From Drosophila persimilis (taxonomy: Eukaryota; Arthropoda; Insecta; Diptera; Drosophilidae): a DNA stretch of 64,000 nt. Every line of letters starts with the position of its first letter. Position 1 is the first letter of the stretch. The notes under the pieces were generated by a model. That model had not been told where the DNA came from and ran no database searches. It saw nothing but the letters and a program-made list of their open reading frames with translations. Positions 32,876 through 46,700 of this stretch are shown here, in pieces. The translations under genes and the position numbers were made by a program. The stretch lies in NCBI RefSeq assembly GCF_003286085.1, contig NW_020825706.1, forward strand, positions 248,001-312,000, in the 5' to 3' direction.

Positions 32876-34664
32876 TCCGCCATTGATAATTTGCTGCTCA
32901 AATAATGACTAAAAATACTTAAAAGCTTACACCGACACACTTACTTGATTACACTAAAACAAATATTATTTAAGTACCTATATTTCCCACTAGAAACATC
33001 AGCAAAATGCAAAAAAAGGTGCTGATATTTGATGCATATATCGTATACACGTTTCCTCTTTCCCCTCATAAATATATCCATGTCTCTGGCTGCATTGTGG
33101 AATCGCTTTACCTGGGATTTGTCCGTGCTGAAAGGGGGGATTCGGGCTGTAGCGTAAATTAAACGTACCAGCTGCTGACATGACACGATAGATTGGCAAG
33201 GGATTGCAGGGCAGCGAGAGAGAATTTTTATAGAGCTGTAGATACATATATTCGTACTTCTACTATGGCAGTGGCACACATATGAGATAGATAATTTATG
33301 CCAAAAACGCGTGACGACCAGCAGTATCTGTGTATTTGTGTGTGGGAGTGTACTGTGTGTGTGTGTTGGTCAAAGACAAATGCAGCTTAAGGCCAATCAT
33401 GATGCCATCAGTACTCTCTGGAGCTCTCTGGGACTCATGGGTGTTGAGAGGTAACCAGAACCTGATTTGTTGGCAACGCCCCGCTACGGACTTTCCAACT
33501 GGAAAATGCAAATATTTTTAGATTTTATTCAGAGTGGACATTGAATACGTAATGCAAAGGGGGCAGCAGCGAAACTGTGGCTTACAGTTCAGACAAGGGT
33601 TTTAAAAAAGGCTTAAAGCTGAAAAGTTAGTCAAAAAAGAGTTAGGAGAGTTAGTTGCATGCCCCAGAGAGTGTTTCTTCTCATTATCTATCATATCTTT
33701 CTTTCCTTATCACTCTCATCCATTGTGGCTTAGCAGTAAGTATATATATTCTTGTATATTCTATTGAAATATTCCTCAAATCTCTACTGAAGATGAATTT
33801 AATCAAAGAGAATTCTGTATTTCCCTGTATAAATAATATGTGTATGTATGTTCATATATTAGAGTGCAATTCATTTTCTTTATTGAAATAAAATCGAAAC
33901 AAAATCAACCCAAAAGGTGAGTGAAGAGAACCCCTGCAACGATTTATCAAAATGTATTCCACCTCAAAATGCAAGCAAGATTCCTCAGCCTCATCCTTTA
34001 GAGTCATTTCCTTCCATAGCCAATCCATGCTACTCCCAGAGGTTCACTCGTTTGCGGCTAGCAGCAGTGCTGGCTGCATATCAATGAGCCGCATGCCAGG
34101 GCTTGTAATACATCAAAATCCACAACGATAATCCTTAGACCTCAACCTCGAAATGAGGCTGCAGCTGCATGTGGTACCATTCCACATGCTCGATAGACTT
34201 TATGCCAGGCAGTGTGCTACATACAGCACACAAAATGTTGCAACGAAATTTATTGGGCATCGATTTTGTTCAACAGATTTTACCACCAATCGTTGTGTGT
34301 GCGTGCAACAAAATGGTTGCTCACAGCCTCTTCTACAATGTTTCGAGAGAGATGTGAATAAGGTCTCTGCCCCCCAACACTGCACACATCACACATTTGC
34401 GTGTGTGGCAGGAGGCACCCTGGGGCGTGCTCTGTGTGTATCTTTCATTACAAAAACAGAACAAAACACGCTTAAACATTTATGTTTTTGGTGCCGCATG
34501 CTAAAGTAGTTTTGCAGCCCCACAAATGATTTATACATTCTCTGTGCTTGCAATGTGCCACATTGTTGAAAGAGAGTTGAGAGCATCGATACTATAGAGG
34601 GGCTGAGTACTATGTTTCATGTAAAATTGGGCCAATGAAGGATTCTACTGTTGCGTAGATCCCT

Positions 34665-34680
34665 CCCCCCCCCCCCCCCC
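34665..34680 (+). repeat. poly-C run of 16
   Basis: An uninterrupted 16-base C homopolymer after CCCT. Such runs are rare in fly DNA and are prone to length change and sequencing error. Confidence 0.85.
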
Positions 34681-34740
34681 GATGATTCCCCGATTTAATT
34701 CCAATTAGAAATCATAACCTGAAAGCGCTAACAGAATTAC

Positions 34741-34790
34741 CAACAACAGCAGCAACAACAGCAACAACAGCAGCAGCAGCAGCAGCAGAG
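34741..34790 (+). repeat. (CAG/CAA)n array
   Basis: About 15 mixed CAA and CAG triplets, ending in seven CAG, then AGGTAAG, which looks like a splice donor. An opa-type repeat; no supporting frame was found around it. Confidence 0.8.
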
Positions 34791-37700
34791 GTAAGTTGCA
34801 ATTAAGCTCTGCTCTGGATTTCCAGAAAGGATAACTTGTGCCTCCAGGATGTGCAACCAAAGAGGCAATCAAACAGGCGGGAGAAAAGCAGCAACAGCAG
34901 CAGAAACTAGGGAAAATTAAACGCCAGAGCCCAGCGAATCCCTGGTGGAACCCCTCCCCCTCCCCCCCTGTTTGTATGTTTTCCGGGGGGTGACTCTCTC
35001 TTGGCTTAATACCAAATGAAATTAAAAGCGAATGTCAGGACATAAGCACTAAATTCAATTTATTTTGCTCAAACTGTGTGTATCCTTTCGTTGCCTTTCC
35101 TTGCCCTTGCATTTTCCACAACAGACTGGAGACTGGAGACAGACGGCAGCAAAAGGGATTTTCCCTGGAAATCTACGAAACGCAAATGCTCTTTGGTCGA
35201 GAGATGATTCGCGGAATTTTGTATAAGACTCTTTTGAGATTTCTAGCATTATTCAAATTAATTTTCATGGAGTTAATTGTTTTAACATTTCCATGAATTT
35301 TCCATGAATGGAAAAGCTGATTACATTATTTTTCGAGCTAATTAGAGCTTTGGATGGGATTTATTTTTCGGGGAAAGTTGAATGTAAATCAAGATGAAAC
35401 ATATATTCAAGAGCTACGCTCTTATCCTCGATTAGTTTCATCGGACTTCTGCCTTCTCGTGATGATGTTCCTGTCTGTACTGGTATGCCCTTGTCGTTTT
35501 CTTATAGGGTATCACAAAAGTAACATCAGTGGCCAACGACATTCGCTTCTAGCCTCTGGAACGGAGCTTCCATTTGGTGTTTATGCTTTTGGCAGGCAGC
35601 TACTCCGCTGATTCCTGCTACTCTTTACTCCTCACCCACTACCCTATTCATGGCGCCCTTTCTCTTTCTCTCTCTCTCTTTCTCTGGCCGGAAGTTCTTC
35701 TGCCAGACTGGCCGCCATTTTCTACGAAGCGAAACGTAAAAACGTTTTCATCTACATAATGGGATCAATTCAATTATAAAACGAGTTTACTCCACACCCA
35801 CACAGAGAGGAGCTTCACATCCACGTCCACATCCAAGTCCACGACCACGACCGATGCTGAACGAATCCGGAACCGTATTCCATGCTACCAATCTGCATGT
35901 TGTTGCCGCTCCGATGTTGCTGTTGCCGCTGCCGCTGCTGCTGTTGCTGTGGATGTGGCTTTCGTTTGGTGCGCGGTTGGCCAGCAAAAGCGCTGACATT
36001 TGATGAATAGCTTTGAAATGGATTTGATTCATTTAACTGTTGCTCTTGCTGCCTGCCCTTATTCCGCCTTTTTGGATTGCTCTTGGTGTGGCACCTACTG
36101 CTGCTGATGCTACTGCTGCTGCTGTTGCAGCTCCTCCTGCTGCCACTGCATACAATTTGTAGGGAGTAAATCACATCGTGCATGGCGGCAACAACAGAAA
36201 TGAGCCACGGATGGAGTTAGAGGAAAGCCTGATGGCAAATCCTTAGCCAGAGCCAGCGGAAAGCCCGATAGCCAGACCCACGGGTAGAACGCTATACCTA
36301 AAGCTAAAGTGGAGAGTGACACAGTTACAGAGCAACCTCCGATAACGCCCCAAATATATTCTCTGAATATATTCTTTTTTCGGACAAATTAAGTGTGAAA
36401 ACAAATGCAAATGTGATACTCTGAAAACAGCTTCTTCTTCTCTGCTTATTGGCTTTCCAAATATTCAGATTTCCGAAATGTTCGATTGACGAAAAGGCTC
36501 TCCACCTCATTGCCGAATCTCTTTGGCGCAAACAATTTTATTGAAAATTCAATTTAACTTATTGGCAGGCAATGCATGCGGCATGCGGTGCGTATGATTA
36601 ATTAACTTAGCAAACGGAGTGGCACCGCGTTGCGCATACGCCATGTAGGCCACATGTACTGCTATACAGCCACATGTGTGGCGGGTATGAGAGGTATGGG
36701 GTAGGTCTGGATTTATTGATAGTCATCTTGATGTCAGAATGGAAAATGCTTCAGCATCAGGACGGGGGTTGCATTTTGAACTTTCTGCCAGTAGATGCCA
36801 TTCAACTTTTGCTGACGGCACGGAGCACTTTGGAGGGGCAACTATCAAAACTGTCTGCCGCAGCAACAACTTATACGTGTGGTGTGTCTATCTCTTCCTC
36901 TCTCCTCTCACTCACTCTTTGCTGAGTTTGTTGTTCAAACTTTTGCCATCTCTCTCGCTCTCGCTTTCGAAAGTTTCTTTTCGTGCGGTTGTTCGAGTCA
37001 ACAGCAGGAGAACCGAGAGCCTGTTTCTAAGCAGTTTTCAAGTCAAGCTGCCATTTTAATTGATATTTTTGCTGTGCAGGAGGAGGAGTGGGGAAAGGTG
37101 CCACACACACGTACATAATGTCGCCAGGGTCGCCTGGTCATGGCCCCTGAGGGGGCCTGGTTGGATGGGTGCGTGTTTTTGATTGCTGCCTTGTTTATTA
37201 TTATATTTCTTTTCTTTCATTTTCTTCTGCAACAAAATGAAAGTTGAAAATTAATTTTGAAAGTTTTTGACCACTCTGTTGTATGGGGGCGTGGCACTCC
37301 CTTTCTCTCTCTCTCTCTCTCCCTCCCTCTTCCCGCCCATACTCTCGTCTCGTGTCGTGTCGTGTTGCGTTGTGTACCTTCTTCAATGATTTGTTGCTTT
37401 TATTTCTTCGTTTAGCATGTTTTCAACTTTTCCATTTTTCTCACACACAAATTGCTTTCTTTTTTTTTTTTGTGCTTTTTACTTATTTTTTGTGTGCTGT
37501 TTCCTTTCTGTTTGGCTGCTGTTTCGAATTCTGTTTCATTTTAATTAGAAAACATTTCGGGTTGTTTTGTTTTGTTCCGTTTTTGCTTTTTTCTTAATTA
37601 GAAAATTGTTTCTCCTGGGGGCATAATTTTTGCATTGCCCTCCGCGCGTGGGCACGAGATAGAATTCTTATTCCGATGGCAAATCATAAATAATCGCAAA

Positions 37701-38539
37701 GAGGAAGACTTTTATATATTTTGTCGCCTAATTAGAATTTCATGTCCTGCTCCTGCCCCAGTGCGTGCCAGTGACTTGAGCAGCATCCTCGTCCTCGTGC
37801 TCGTCCTCGGCCCTCGTACGCCTCATAAACAAGAAAGCCAACTATTAAATTGACTAATTAGGCAAGCATGTGTCGGGCTTCGCCTTCCCGCCATATGTGT
37901 ATATATTCCAGTTCTCCATTCACATTATGCAAACACGCATCCATCGCATCCCCCTCGAAGATGATGATGAGTTGATGCGTCTCGTTGCCTGCTACCCGGA
38001 ACCACTCTGGCCATGCATATTTAATGCGGATCTCTCTCTCTCTCTCTCCCTCTCTCGCTCTGTCGTTTGGGGCTCTTCCCAAAATTAGATATGCAGGCGG
38101 CTCCAGGGCCCCAAATGCTTTAATGGCCGAAAGGGAGAAGCCTTTAAAAAGGGAAAACATCATCTCTCATGTAGATTCCGCTTTTGGCTTTTCTATGGAT
38201 TTCTAGCCAATTCAGTTCTTCCTTCAGTCCTGCACTTGTCGACACCCCTGCCTGACTGCGTGACTGCCTGACACACAGCTGATGCTCCTCCAGCACTTAA
38301 GTCCCCAGCAGCTGCTGAACACCAAAAGCCAGTGGCGGGACAAGCAAAAGCAACAAAAAAGCATGTTTCGACTGTGGGGATACCCCTTGATTGGATATGG
38401 TTTTTATAAGAGAAATAATGGGTGTACATTTATTTTTCTGACCATCATATTTATTAAATCGAGATGAATTTTTTTTATGGAAGCGAAAAGGCACTTTCTA
38501 CACCGAATAGCCAACACAATCGGCGGCAATTGGGGAGGA

Positions 38540-38720
38540 GAAATAGAAAAATATAAATATATATCTTAAACTAAATACAAATTTATATTTAATCTAAATA
38601 TAGGACACTGTAAAATACAAAAAATAAAGTAAATTTGTAGGAATTATGTTTTATCTTAATATTAAAAATATTTTAATTAAAAAATAAAATAAATTTATTA
38701 TATTTATTAATTTTAAAATG
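38540..38720. repeat. very AT-rich block
   Basis: Nearly all A and T, with repeated AAATATAAAT/TTTAATT motifs. No ORF. It may be a decayed AT-rich repeat or a matrix-attachment-like stretch; function unknown. Confidence 0.6.
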
Positions 38721-40717
38721 TAAGTAAAACTTTTTTTACAATTTCCACACTCGAAGAAAATCTATTCATGCCAATTTCAGGCCTAGAAAAATTATTCATA
38801 AATTTTCTTTCAGGGTCTTCGCTTTTCGAGCCGTGGGAGGGCTATTTTATGGCCTACGAAATATTCTGTTTGACCGTTTTTTATGAGAAAAAGTCCCTCA
38901 GTAATTAAGATAATTTCTACCCAGCATGTTGTGGTGTGTGCCAAATGAGAGCCAAGTATACCCTTGGTACTCCTTCGTGCGCATTAGTGGCGGCTGAAAA
39001 GCCAGAAAGCAGATAGTAGAAAAGCGTGCCCCAAAAATTGATTCCCTGGTAACAGGGAAGTAGGCCGCAGGACACTTGTGTTCCATGGTCCACGGATGGT
39101 TCCATTTAGGTCGTTGTAGCGCCCAAAGCCAGACACAGCACAACAGAACAACAACACAGCAACACAACAATTCTTTCATACATGGCAATTAGCGTGCGCT
39201 CTGTCCCTACCCCTGGAGCTACCTTTTCAGAGAAACTGGAACTACTATCCCTCCTCTCCCACAGGCTCTACCCCCTGAGCCGTGTGCAGCCCCGCAAAAC
39301 AATCGAATCGGCGGCTGTGACATGGCGGCAAATGCGAAAAATTGCCAAAAGGTATTATCTGCCCCTCCCAGACAGTACTGTGCGAGCGATCGAGCACCTG
39401 GGATGCGTGCACTATCTACCCTAGGACCCCTGCTGGATGCCACACATGCCCTTCCCCTACATACTGCCTCCTCCTTTGTCTATCAAAAAGGTTAAACGTC
39501 AGACGCCGTTAAGGTAAAGTCAGGCGTAAGGGCAAACCAATATGCCTGACCCGTGCTACCTCCTCCCCACATGCTCCCCACCTGCTCCCCAGCTCTTTTT
39601 ATTTCCCTTTTTTCCCCCCGTAGCTGCTTTCGGTTCGTTGTGCACAATTGTTGCACAATCAATGTGGCGCCTCCCGCCCGCATTGTGCACGCGAAAAGTT
39701 CAGCCGAGTGTGTGCGTGTATGTGTGTATGTGTGTGTGTGTGCGGGCGGGAAAATGCGGGCACTGCTGCCTCTCTTGCTGCCACAATGCCTAATGTAAAC
39801 CCACGCAGACCTCCCAGAGAGTGGGAGCCCAGGAAGGTGACGTAATTGCGTAGTAGTCTAATGTGCAGGGGCCTCCACGGCGGTGGGCAGTGCCACGGCA
39901 GGGAATTGTTAACCCGGAATCATATGTGTACTCCACTCCGTGGGAGTGATTGCTTTTGTGGGAGGTGGTACTCCCTGGGGAGTGCATGGAACCTGGCAGG
40001 AGGTTCCCCGTCTCTGTGGAGAGTAGCTTGTACCCCGTCTCTGTCGAGAGAAGTTGCTTGGGGGAATACAAAGTACACTGGGGTGCTAATGCGGCAAACG
40101 GAGCTCCTAAATATGATAACCATACAAAAAACCATACGTTTTCCACACTCCACACACATTCCATGCTCAAATACTATCCATAACCAAAGAAGACCTTTCG
40201 GTTAGTCGCTCAATACCCATATGGGGCGTTGAAAGCACCTCTGACCTCTGGAAAAACCTCAATTTTTGGGTTTGCCTAACGAAGCCAATCGTTGTGCTAG
40301 TTAACCCCTGGCAACAGCTCCCCAGAAACCTTTCACTCTCCCTGCCACAATCCTTTTGCAGCAGAAAAACTGCAGCTCCAGGCCGAGAGCCACCCGTACG
40401 CGAGAGACGACTCTATGCGAATGAAGGCGAAGAAGGAGGTGAAGGAGGAGATTGGGGGTGCAGTGGTCGACATTGTTTGATGCTGGTTCTCTCGGGCACA
40501 CACCTTTCCAGGTGGATTTTGATTAATTTGTTTGCTTTCACTAAGCAATTTGCACGAGGAATCAGACTGGGGACCTGCCAAACCTTTCTCTGAAGCTGTT
40601 CTGTTGGCTGCGACAGATAGCCAAGGAGAGATAGAGTTATAGTCCAAAAGGTGATGTGCCAATGGACCAGAAATGGACCAGGACTCGCACTCTTTTGTGT
40701 ACTTAGCACATTTACCC

Positions 40718-40750
40718 TGCAACTGCATCTGCAACTGCAACTGCAACTGC
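40718..40750 (+). repeat. (CAACTG)n hexamer array
   Basis: Five near-perfect CTGCAA/CTGCAT units. It keeps the minus-strand frame at 40333-40953 open as an LQLQLQ run. Confidence 0.8.
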
Positions 40751-43700
40751 AGTGCGTATGTTTGCATTTTGCGTGTCGGAGGCGATGGAAAGTGTGGAGC
40801 GAGTCGTCGAGTAGAGAGCTCCCAGTGTTTGTTCTGAATTGCTGAGGGAGGCTGGGGAGGATCGAGGATTGGTATCCTGACTGTGTGCGGTGCGGGGGGA
40901 ATAGGGGCTTTAGTGGCCGGGATACGGATGTGCGCACATTTGTTAGCTGCCATGGGGATTATACAACAAACGCCCGAGTACTCGTATTTACCGCTGCTAC
41001 AGTTCCTTCCTCTCCATATCTCTCTCCCCCTCTCTAGCCCTCTCTAGCCCTCTCTATTTGCTTTCGAGGCAACTTTGGATCCCCCATAGGGGATTTGGAT
41101 TGGGGTCTGGCATTGCAATGCGTTGCATTGCCAGAGGACAAGCAAGACCCCGCCACCACTCTTGTTAAACAATTGTTAACAAATTTCCCAAACGAAACCG
41201 CCAAAAATTGTGCTGTTCGCTTTTCTCTGTGCAATCTGTCAAGCTGGAAAGCACAAGCACAAGCCACAATTTTTATCCGCCAGCAAACTAATTAATTATT
41301 CAAACAAATGCTACTTAAAGCGCCACAACATTTTGTACGACTCATAGGTGGGGGGAAAAAAATCTTTATCGATAAAGTTAATTACAAACAAAAAAATGTA
41401 TATGTATGTAAATTAGGAAAAAAAAGTTGCCAACTTTCGAAAGCAAAAAAAGTTCTACAAAACAAAACAAGGGACAAAAGTGCCGCCTCGATTGGGTCCC
41501 TCGAAAAAATGCCACTCAATTAATTTCCCTGGTCATCAATTAGATGGGGAAAAAACACCTTTTCAGTGTTCGACAATATATTTTGCCCTTGGGGCCTAAT
41601 TTCAAACTCAATTTCCAAAAGAGTTCGTGTCTTGTTTAAAGTTAATTAAAGTCCTTAAACTAATTGAATTAAATGCGCTTAAATGCCAAGTAATTGTAAA
41701 ATATGATTCAAAGAATTTTTCAAAGAGAGATGGGTCTACGAAGGTGGAGATTTTCCCCCCACAGTGGGGCCTCCTGTGGCAATGTGGGTGGCAAACGCAA
41801 CAAATCGAGCCGTAAAATCAATGCAATCAATAAAAATAGCTCCACAACCTGTACAGGGCTTCATACTCCAGCGATACACGTGGCATGTGCCCCCCACGGC
41901 TGCAATGCCAATCATGTGTGGCATATACAATTTCCACATAGTACAGCTAATTTTTGGGGTGGTGGGAGCTAGCTTGGTCTGCGGCTGACAAAGGCAACGA
42001 ACTTTTCGTGTGTGTGGCACGGCGTTCGTGTTAGCAAGGAGCTCCTTCAACTCCATTATAAATGCAGGTTTTCCCACCACGAGAAAGCAGAGAGAGAGGG
42101 AGAGAGAGCACACTCAAAAACACACACTTTTTGGCCGAAATAAAGGCCATTACCTGACCCCCGAGACTCGTGTCTGGAGTCTGTGTGGCATGTGGCGTGG
42201 CCAAGGACACGTGAAGGATTCGATGGCAAATGCCATTAGCAGCAGCCTTGCCCCCGCCCCCCGGCCCCAGGCCCTACTCTACTCACACCTGAGCCTGCAG
42301 CGGCAGTGGCATCTAAATTAAGATAAATGTATGGCGGTGGCTGCCACACAGTGTGGCGTCGTTCTATTCAGTGTTTGTGTGGGGGAAGTGGGGTTGGGTG
42401 GGAGAAGCTAGCGTGAAATATTTGATGCCAATTTTTCTTGCCACCATCGTCAGCGACAGGAGCAGCACCATCTCATTGCCATGGCAATGTAAATGTTGTC
42501 TATTTGCAACGTAATTTGTTTTGCGGCCAACATTCTGTGCCTTGCATAGTAGCATCCTGCCACACTGCCGCACCGGCAGAGAAGTACCTCTGAAGCATGC
42601 CCCTGTGCAATCTTAAAGCCATCAAGCCATGCCATCCTGCCATCCTGTTGCGATGGCCTTTGCTTAAAGTTGAAGGCGTCTTCCATTCAATTTGCATTTC
42701 TCGCTCGAAATATCTGTTGCGTTGAAGCCAGAAGATGAACAGTGCCGCATTAAATTGAAATTTAAGACTAAAATCCAGTACTTGCATTAAGAGAGAATTT
42801 AAAGAAAATAAAGATCAAAGTAGGGTTATTATAGGGCTTTTCTTTAAAGAACTTCCATCACTCCCTAAGGCTACTTTTTGGACCCTACTTTCTTTAATTT
42901 ACCGCCACTTAATCCTTTAGTTTGTTACGGTTCTTATGGATCTACAGATTCATTTAATAGGTCATATCATTTACAGTCTCCACTTCTACTTCAATCGCAA
43001 TAACCCTCCAAAAGCACTCTCGCTCTCTCCCTCTGCAGCACAGAAAATCCCATTTTACGACAATGGACATTGTTCCTCCTGGTTCTCCTTTATTCGAGAG
43101 GGAGAGTGAGGTTCTTTATCCGAGAGACGCGGAGTCTTGCTTAAAACTGAAACTTGTGGTGGTCACAGCGTGCCCCGTAGACGTCCTTGCATCTCAAGGC
43201 GGAGCTGAGGAGACATTGAATTGACTTTTGCCTTGACGTTTGGGCTCCTTGGCTCCTCCACATGCAACATGCAACACGCTTCCTTCCGTCCGATCTCGTA
43301 TGCAAGCCACAGGACACTGGCACGTGAGTGCTGGACCAAGGACTATAGGGTCCGGCATCACGTATACGCCTCGGTGTCTGCCTTCCATTCTCTGTCTGTA
43401 CGACTGTTTTATTTGCGGAATGCAATTTTAGAAATGTTTTGCATATTCTTTAAGTAATTGCAAAAATTGTTTTGTGTCTGCGGTTTTGATGGACATTCTG
43501 GGAATTTGTGAATCGAACAGAGATTGAAGCACAAGGAAGCCCCAGAGCAGGGTTCCACCTCGCAACATGCAAACGAGATGTACACCTTTTTTGGGCCACT
43601 TATTCATGCAGTTAGCAGTAGACGCCAGTTGCTGTCAGACCCTGACAGATGTACGAGTATGTACGTATATGTAGGTCTGTAGCAATATTTTTGGCATGCC

Positions 43701-46700
43701 CCAAAACGACTTATTCTAAGCAATTTTGACAGCTGTCATTGCTCCAGACATCTGCGTTGTGTTGTGCTGATTGTTGCCTCTGCCTCTCGTGTAAGACAGG
43801 GGAAGTAAAGGGGGAACTGTGTCTCAAGACACTGACAATTCATTCAGTGTCCCTGTCCATTCATCTTCGCCTCGTGTGTGGGTGTGTGTGTGTGTGTGGT
43901 GTGATAAGCGGACTGACGGCAGTGACAGCAGTGGAAAGTTTCCCCTTTCGACTGGCTTTCATGGCCTTAAAGTTGCTTTAAAATTAGTTAAGTGAATTAG
44001 GGAATATGTTGGGGAAAAAGTTGTTGTGCATGCAGTATTCCATTCAAAATATGATGGACTATGCAGAGAATTTCAGAAGAAAACCTATAAAGTCTAAAGC
44101 CATTTCGTAGATCCGCCCCCACAGAGTCCTGTTTGGTAATTTGCTCTAAGTGGCTTGCAGCCATTTCCTCTAAAGTATACACATTTCATGGCATAAGCTC
44201 TGCAGACTCTCTGCTGCCTCTTCTGCAGGCTGACCGCATCGCACATGCCTTATAGCCAGGCCATCAGCTTGCGATTAACACGCCAGTGACAGGGATAGAG
44301 AGTCAAGGAGAGAAGTCTGGCTTGATGTGAAAATGGGGTGGGATCTGGGAGCTCTAACAATCTGCATAACTCAAGGAGAAGGGTGAACGGGGAACGTTGA
44401 ACGGGTAACGGGAAGGTGCATTGCCAACGTAATAATCGTGCTGCATCATCAACGCGTAGAGCGTATCGCAATTATGATCAAAAGCCAGTGAAACGAGCGA
44501 AAGTGTTCGACTGAAGACCGCATAATGGTAGCCAGAACACAGAGAACTCCCTTCTGGGGATTGCGGATTGGGGATTGGTGACTGGGGGAAAAACTCATTT
44601 CATTTGCAGCGAATGGTGCGCGAATATTTTTCGCTGATTTTGCACGAGTTTGCACCTGGCAAAGTTTTGACCTCCTCCAGAGCTCTCTGCTCCAAATAGA
44701 ACACACACACACACAGAGAGTGAGGAGAGAGTGCAATGGGGCGGGGGCTGGGGCGGTAAACACATTAGAAAACATTCTCCTGGGGGGGGGCGAAAACGAT
44801 GGCGCGAAAATATCTTTAACGGAATCATTATCGCCATTTTTGGTATGCGCCTCGGCATTCTCAAATAGTTTTCCACAAGTTTCACAAGCGGCAAAGCGAA
44901 GAAAAAAAAATATATATAAAGAGAAATCGGTTTCCCGCGCTGCAAACACCAGCAGCAACACCAAACACACGTGGCTTGCCACCGACTTCGGCATAGTTTC
45001 AGCATAGAACTCTGCAATTTAAGGTGCTTATTGTGCAGCCAAGCAGATGCCACAAATAATCGATGAGATATCTGAAATGAAATGAAATGCGATAGTAAAT
45101 ACTTGGAACAAAGGAGTACCCATTGCGTGTGTGCACCCAAAAGAATGCAGCAAAATGTTGAATATCACTCGAGGGCGACCATTCGGTTTGCAATTTGCAT
45201 TTAATCAAATAAACTGCAATCAAATTAACTGAGAAATGCCATCCAGCAGAACGATTGCATAGGATCTGTTTCTAGCTGCGGGATAGTGCAAACAAACAAA
45301 AGCGCGCCGGCGACACGCTAAATAAATAGGCACCAGAAATGGAAATTTAATTATCCAAAATATAGCAAATTCCATTAGAGAGCGAGAGGGGTAAAGAGCA
45401 CTACAGGCGGGCCGTCAGGCAGGCAGCGGTGTTGCTCACTTTCTCCCTCTGGTCCTCTCCACCTATTGCAGGGTTTTTGGTGCCCTCTGTTTTGTATATA
45501 AGAGGAGTGTTGGACATAGGCAGAGGGCAGCATATTCTACTCATCCGATCGATTGAAAGCCCCTTGTATGCATCACGAAACGAAAGCCAAAGGGACGGTG
45601 CAGAAATTTTCGAGTTTTTATATGAAATTTAAACCAGGCTAGTGGCTAGTGCGCAGGGGGCTTCATCTATCCATCAAAGTCATCTATCATCTATTTATCT
45701 CTTCTATCCACAGATGGGTATCATTTTAGTCGATACCCTCACCTGGAAGCACTCATTTGTTTGAGTCTCGGCACTTGGCAACGAAATTCCATCAGCATCA
45801 ATTGTAAATGATGTTTAAATATTCATTAGCTGCAACGATATATTTGAAATGCACTCACTCTGTTCCTCGAACGGTTTCTCCCTACTCTCTATACCCTATA
45901 CCCTATACCCAGACAATTATTCACCATTATAGCTGCACCTTAGCGCTGGCACTTGGCGCCGTTGTTGACAGGCGACGAAAGCGCATTGGCGCATTGACAT
46001 TCAATAGAAAATCCCCGTTCAAAAGCCCCACTCACACACACACACACACAAGGAGCGTACTCGAATGTCGTAAATGCAATTACAATTAGAAGGCATGTAT
46101 GTGTTGGTGGAGTCTGCACGACAGAACTGAGGACTGGGCCACGCCCACACACACACAACCGAGGCCAGTGCCAAAGCGAAGGCCAAAGCCAAAGCCCCTG
46201 CTCGACTCAATTCGAGCGCTAATTGCAAATTTATTGACTGCAATAAATGTCAGTAGAGTTTCAAGCTGCATTAAAATGATGCAGTTCCCGGGGATTACCC
46301 GACATTTACACTACCATCCATCCATTCCGATGGTTGGTTTGGATTCAATTTGTCAACTGTGGATTGGAGGCCAAATTAAGCCTGTTTCCATTGGTTTGAA
46401 ACATGTTTGGCCCATAATCTTTGCAGGCGAATCGCCTAATGTACGGGGCTATCCCAGAGATATTTGCACACACACACACGCACACACCACAAATGGCTTA
46501 AAGTGGAACCGTATCCGGCTCTGCAACTGGAGCCTTCTGGCCTGCGAGCTATTTGATGTGCGGCTGCTACTGGGCAAAAAGCGCAATGTATTTACAAATC
46601 AATTCCATTCGTTGCTTGGATCAATAATGTTAAACTGTTTTCCCGATTAAGAGTGGAAGGACGAACGATATATGCTCTGGCTCTGGCTCTGCCACTGGTA

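Noticed and set aside
32941-33279. 112-codon minus-strand frame ending at a GTAAGT donor upstream of the DRE mini-gene
   Set aside because: It does not join in frame to the 74-codon ORF and has no promoter of its own; it may be chance, so it was not called a gene.
34153-34509. 118-codon plus-strand frame rich in Cys
   Set aside because: No family match, no upstream signals, and overlapping frames on both strands are also open.
44449-45140. Two overlapping 181-codon minus-strand frames
   Set aside because: Two long frames over the same bases without bias point to chance; both cross a CA tract and low-complexity DNA.
45888-45910. CTATACC tandem units resembling a telomere-like or DINE-1 motif
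   Set aside because: Only three units and no adjoining element sequence; simple repeat.
46099-46650. 183-codon plus-strand frame
   Set aside because: It runs through a CA microsatellite (THTHAHT), has no family match and no splice or promoter context.
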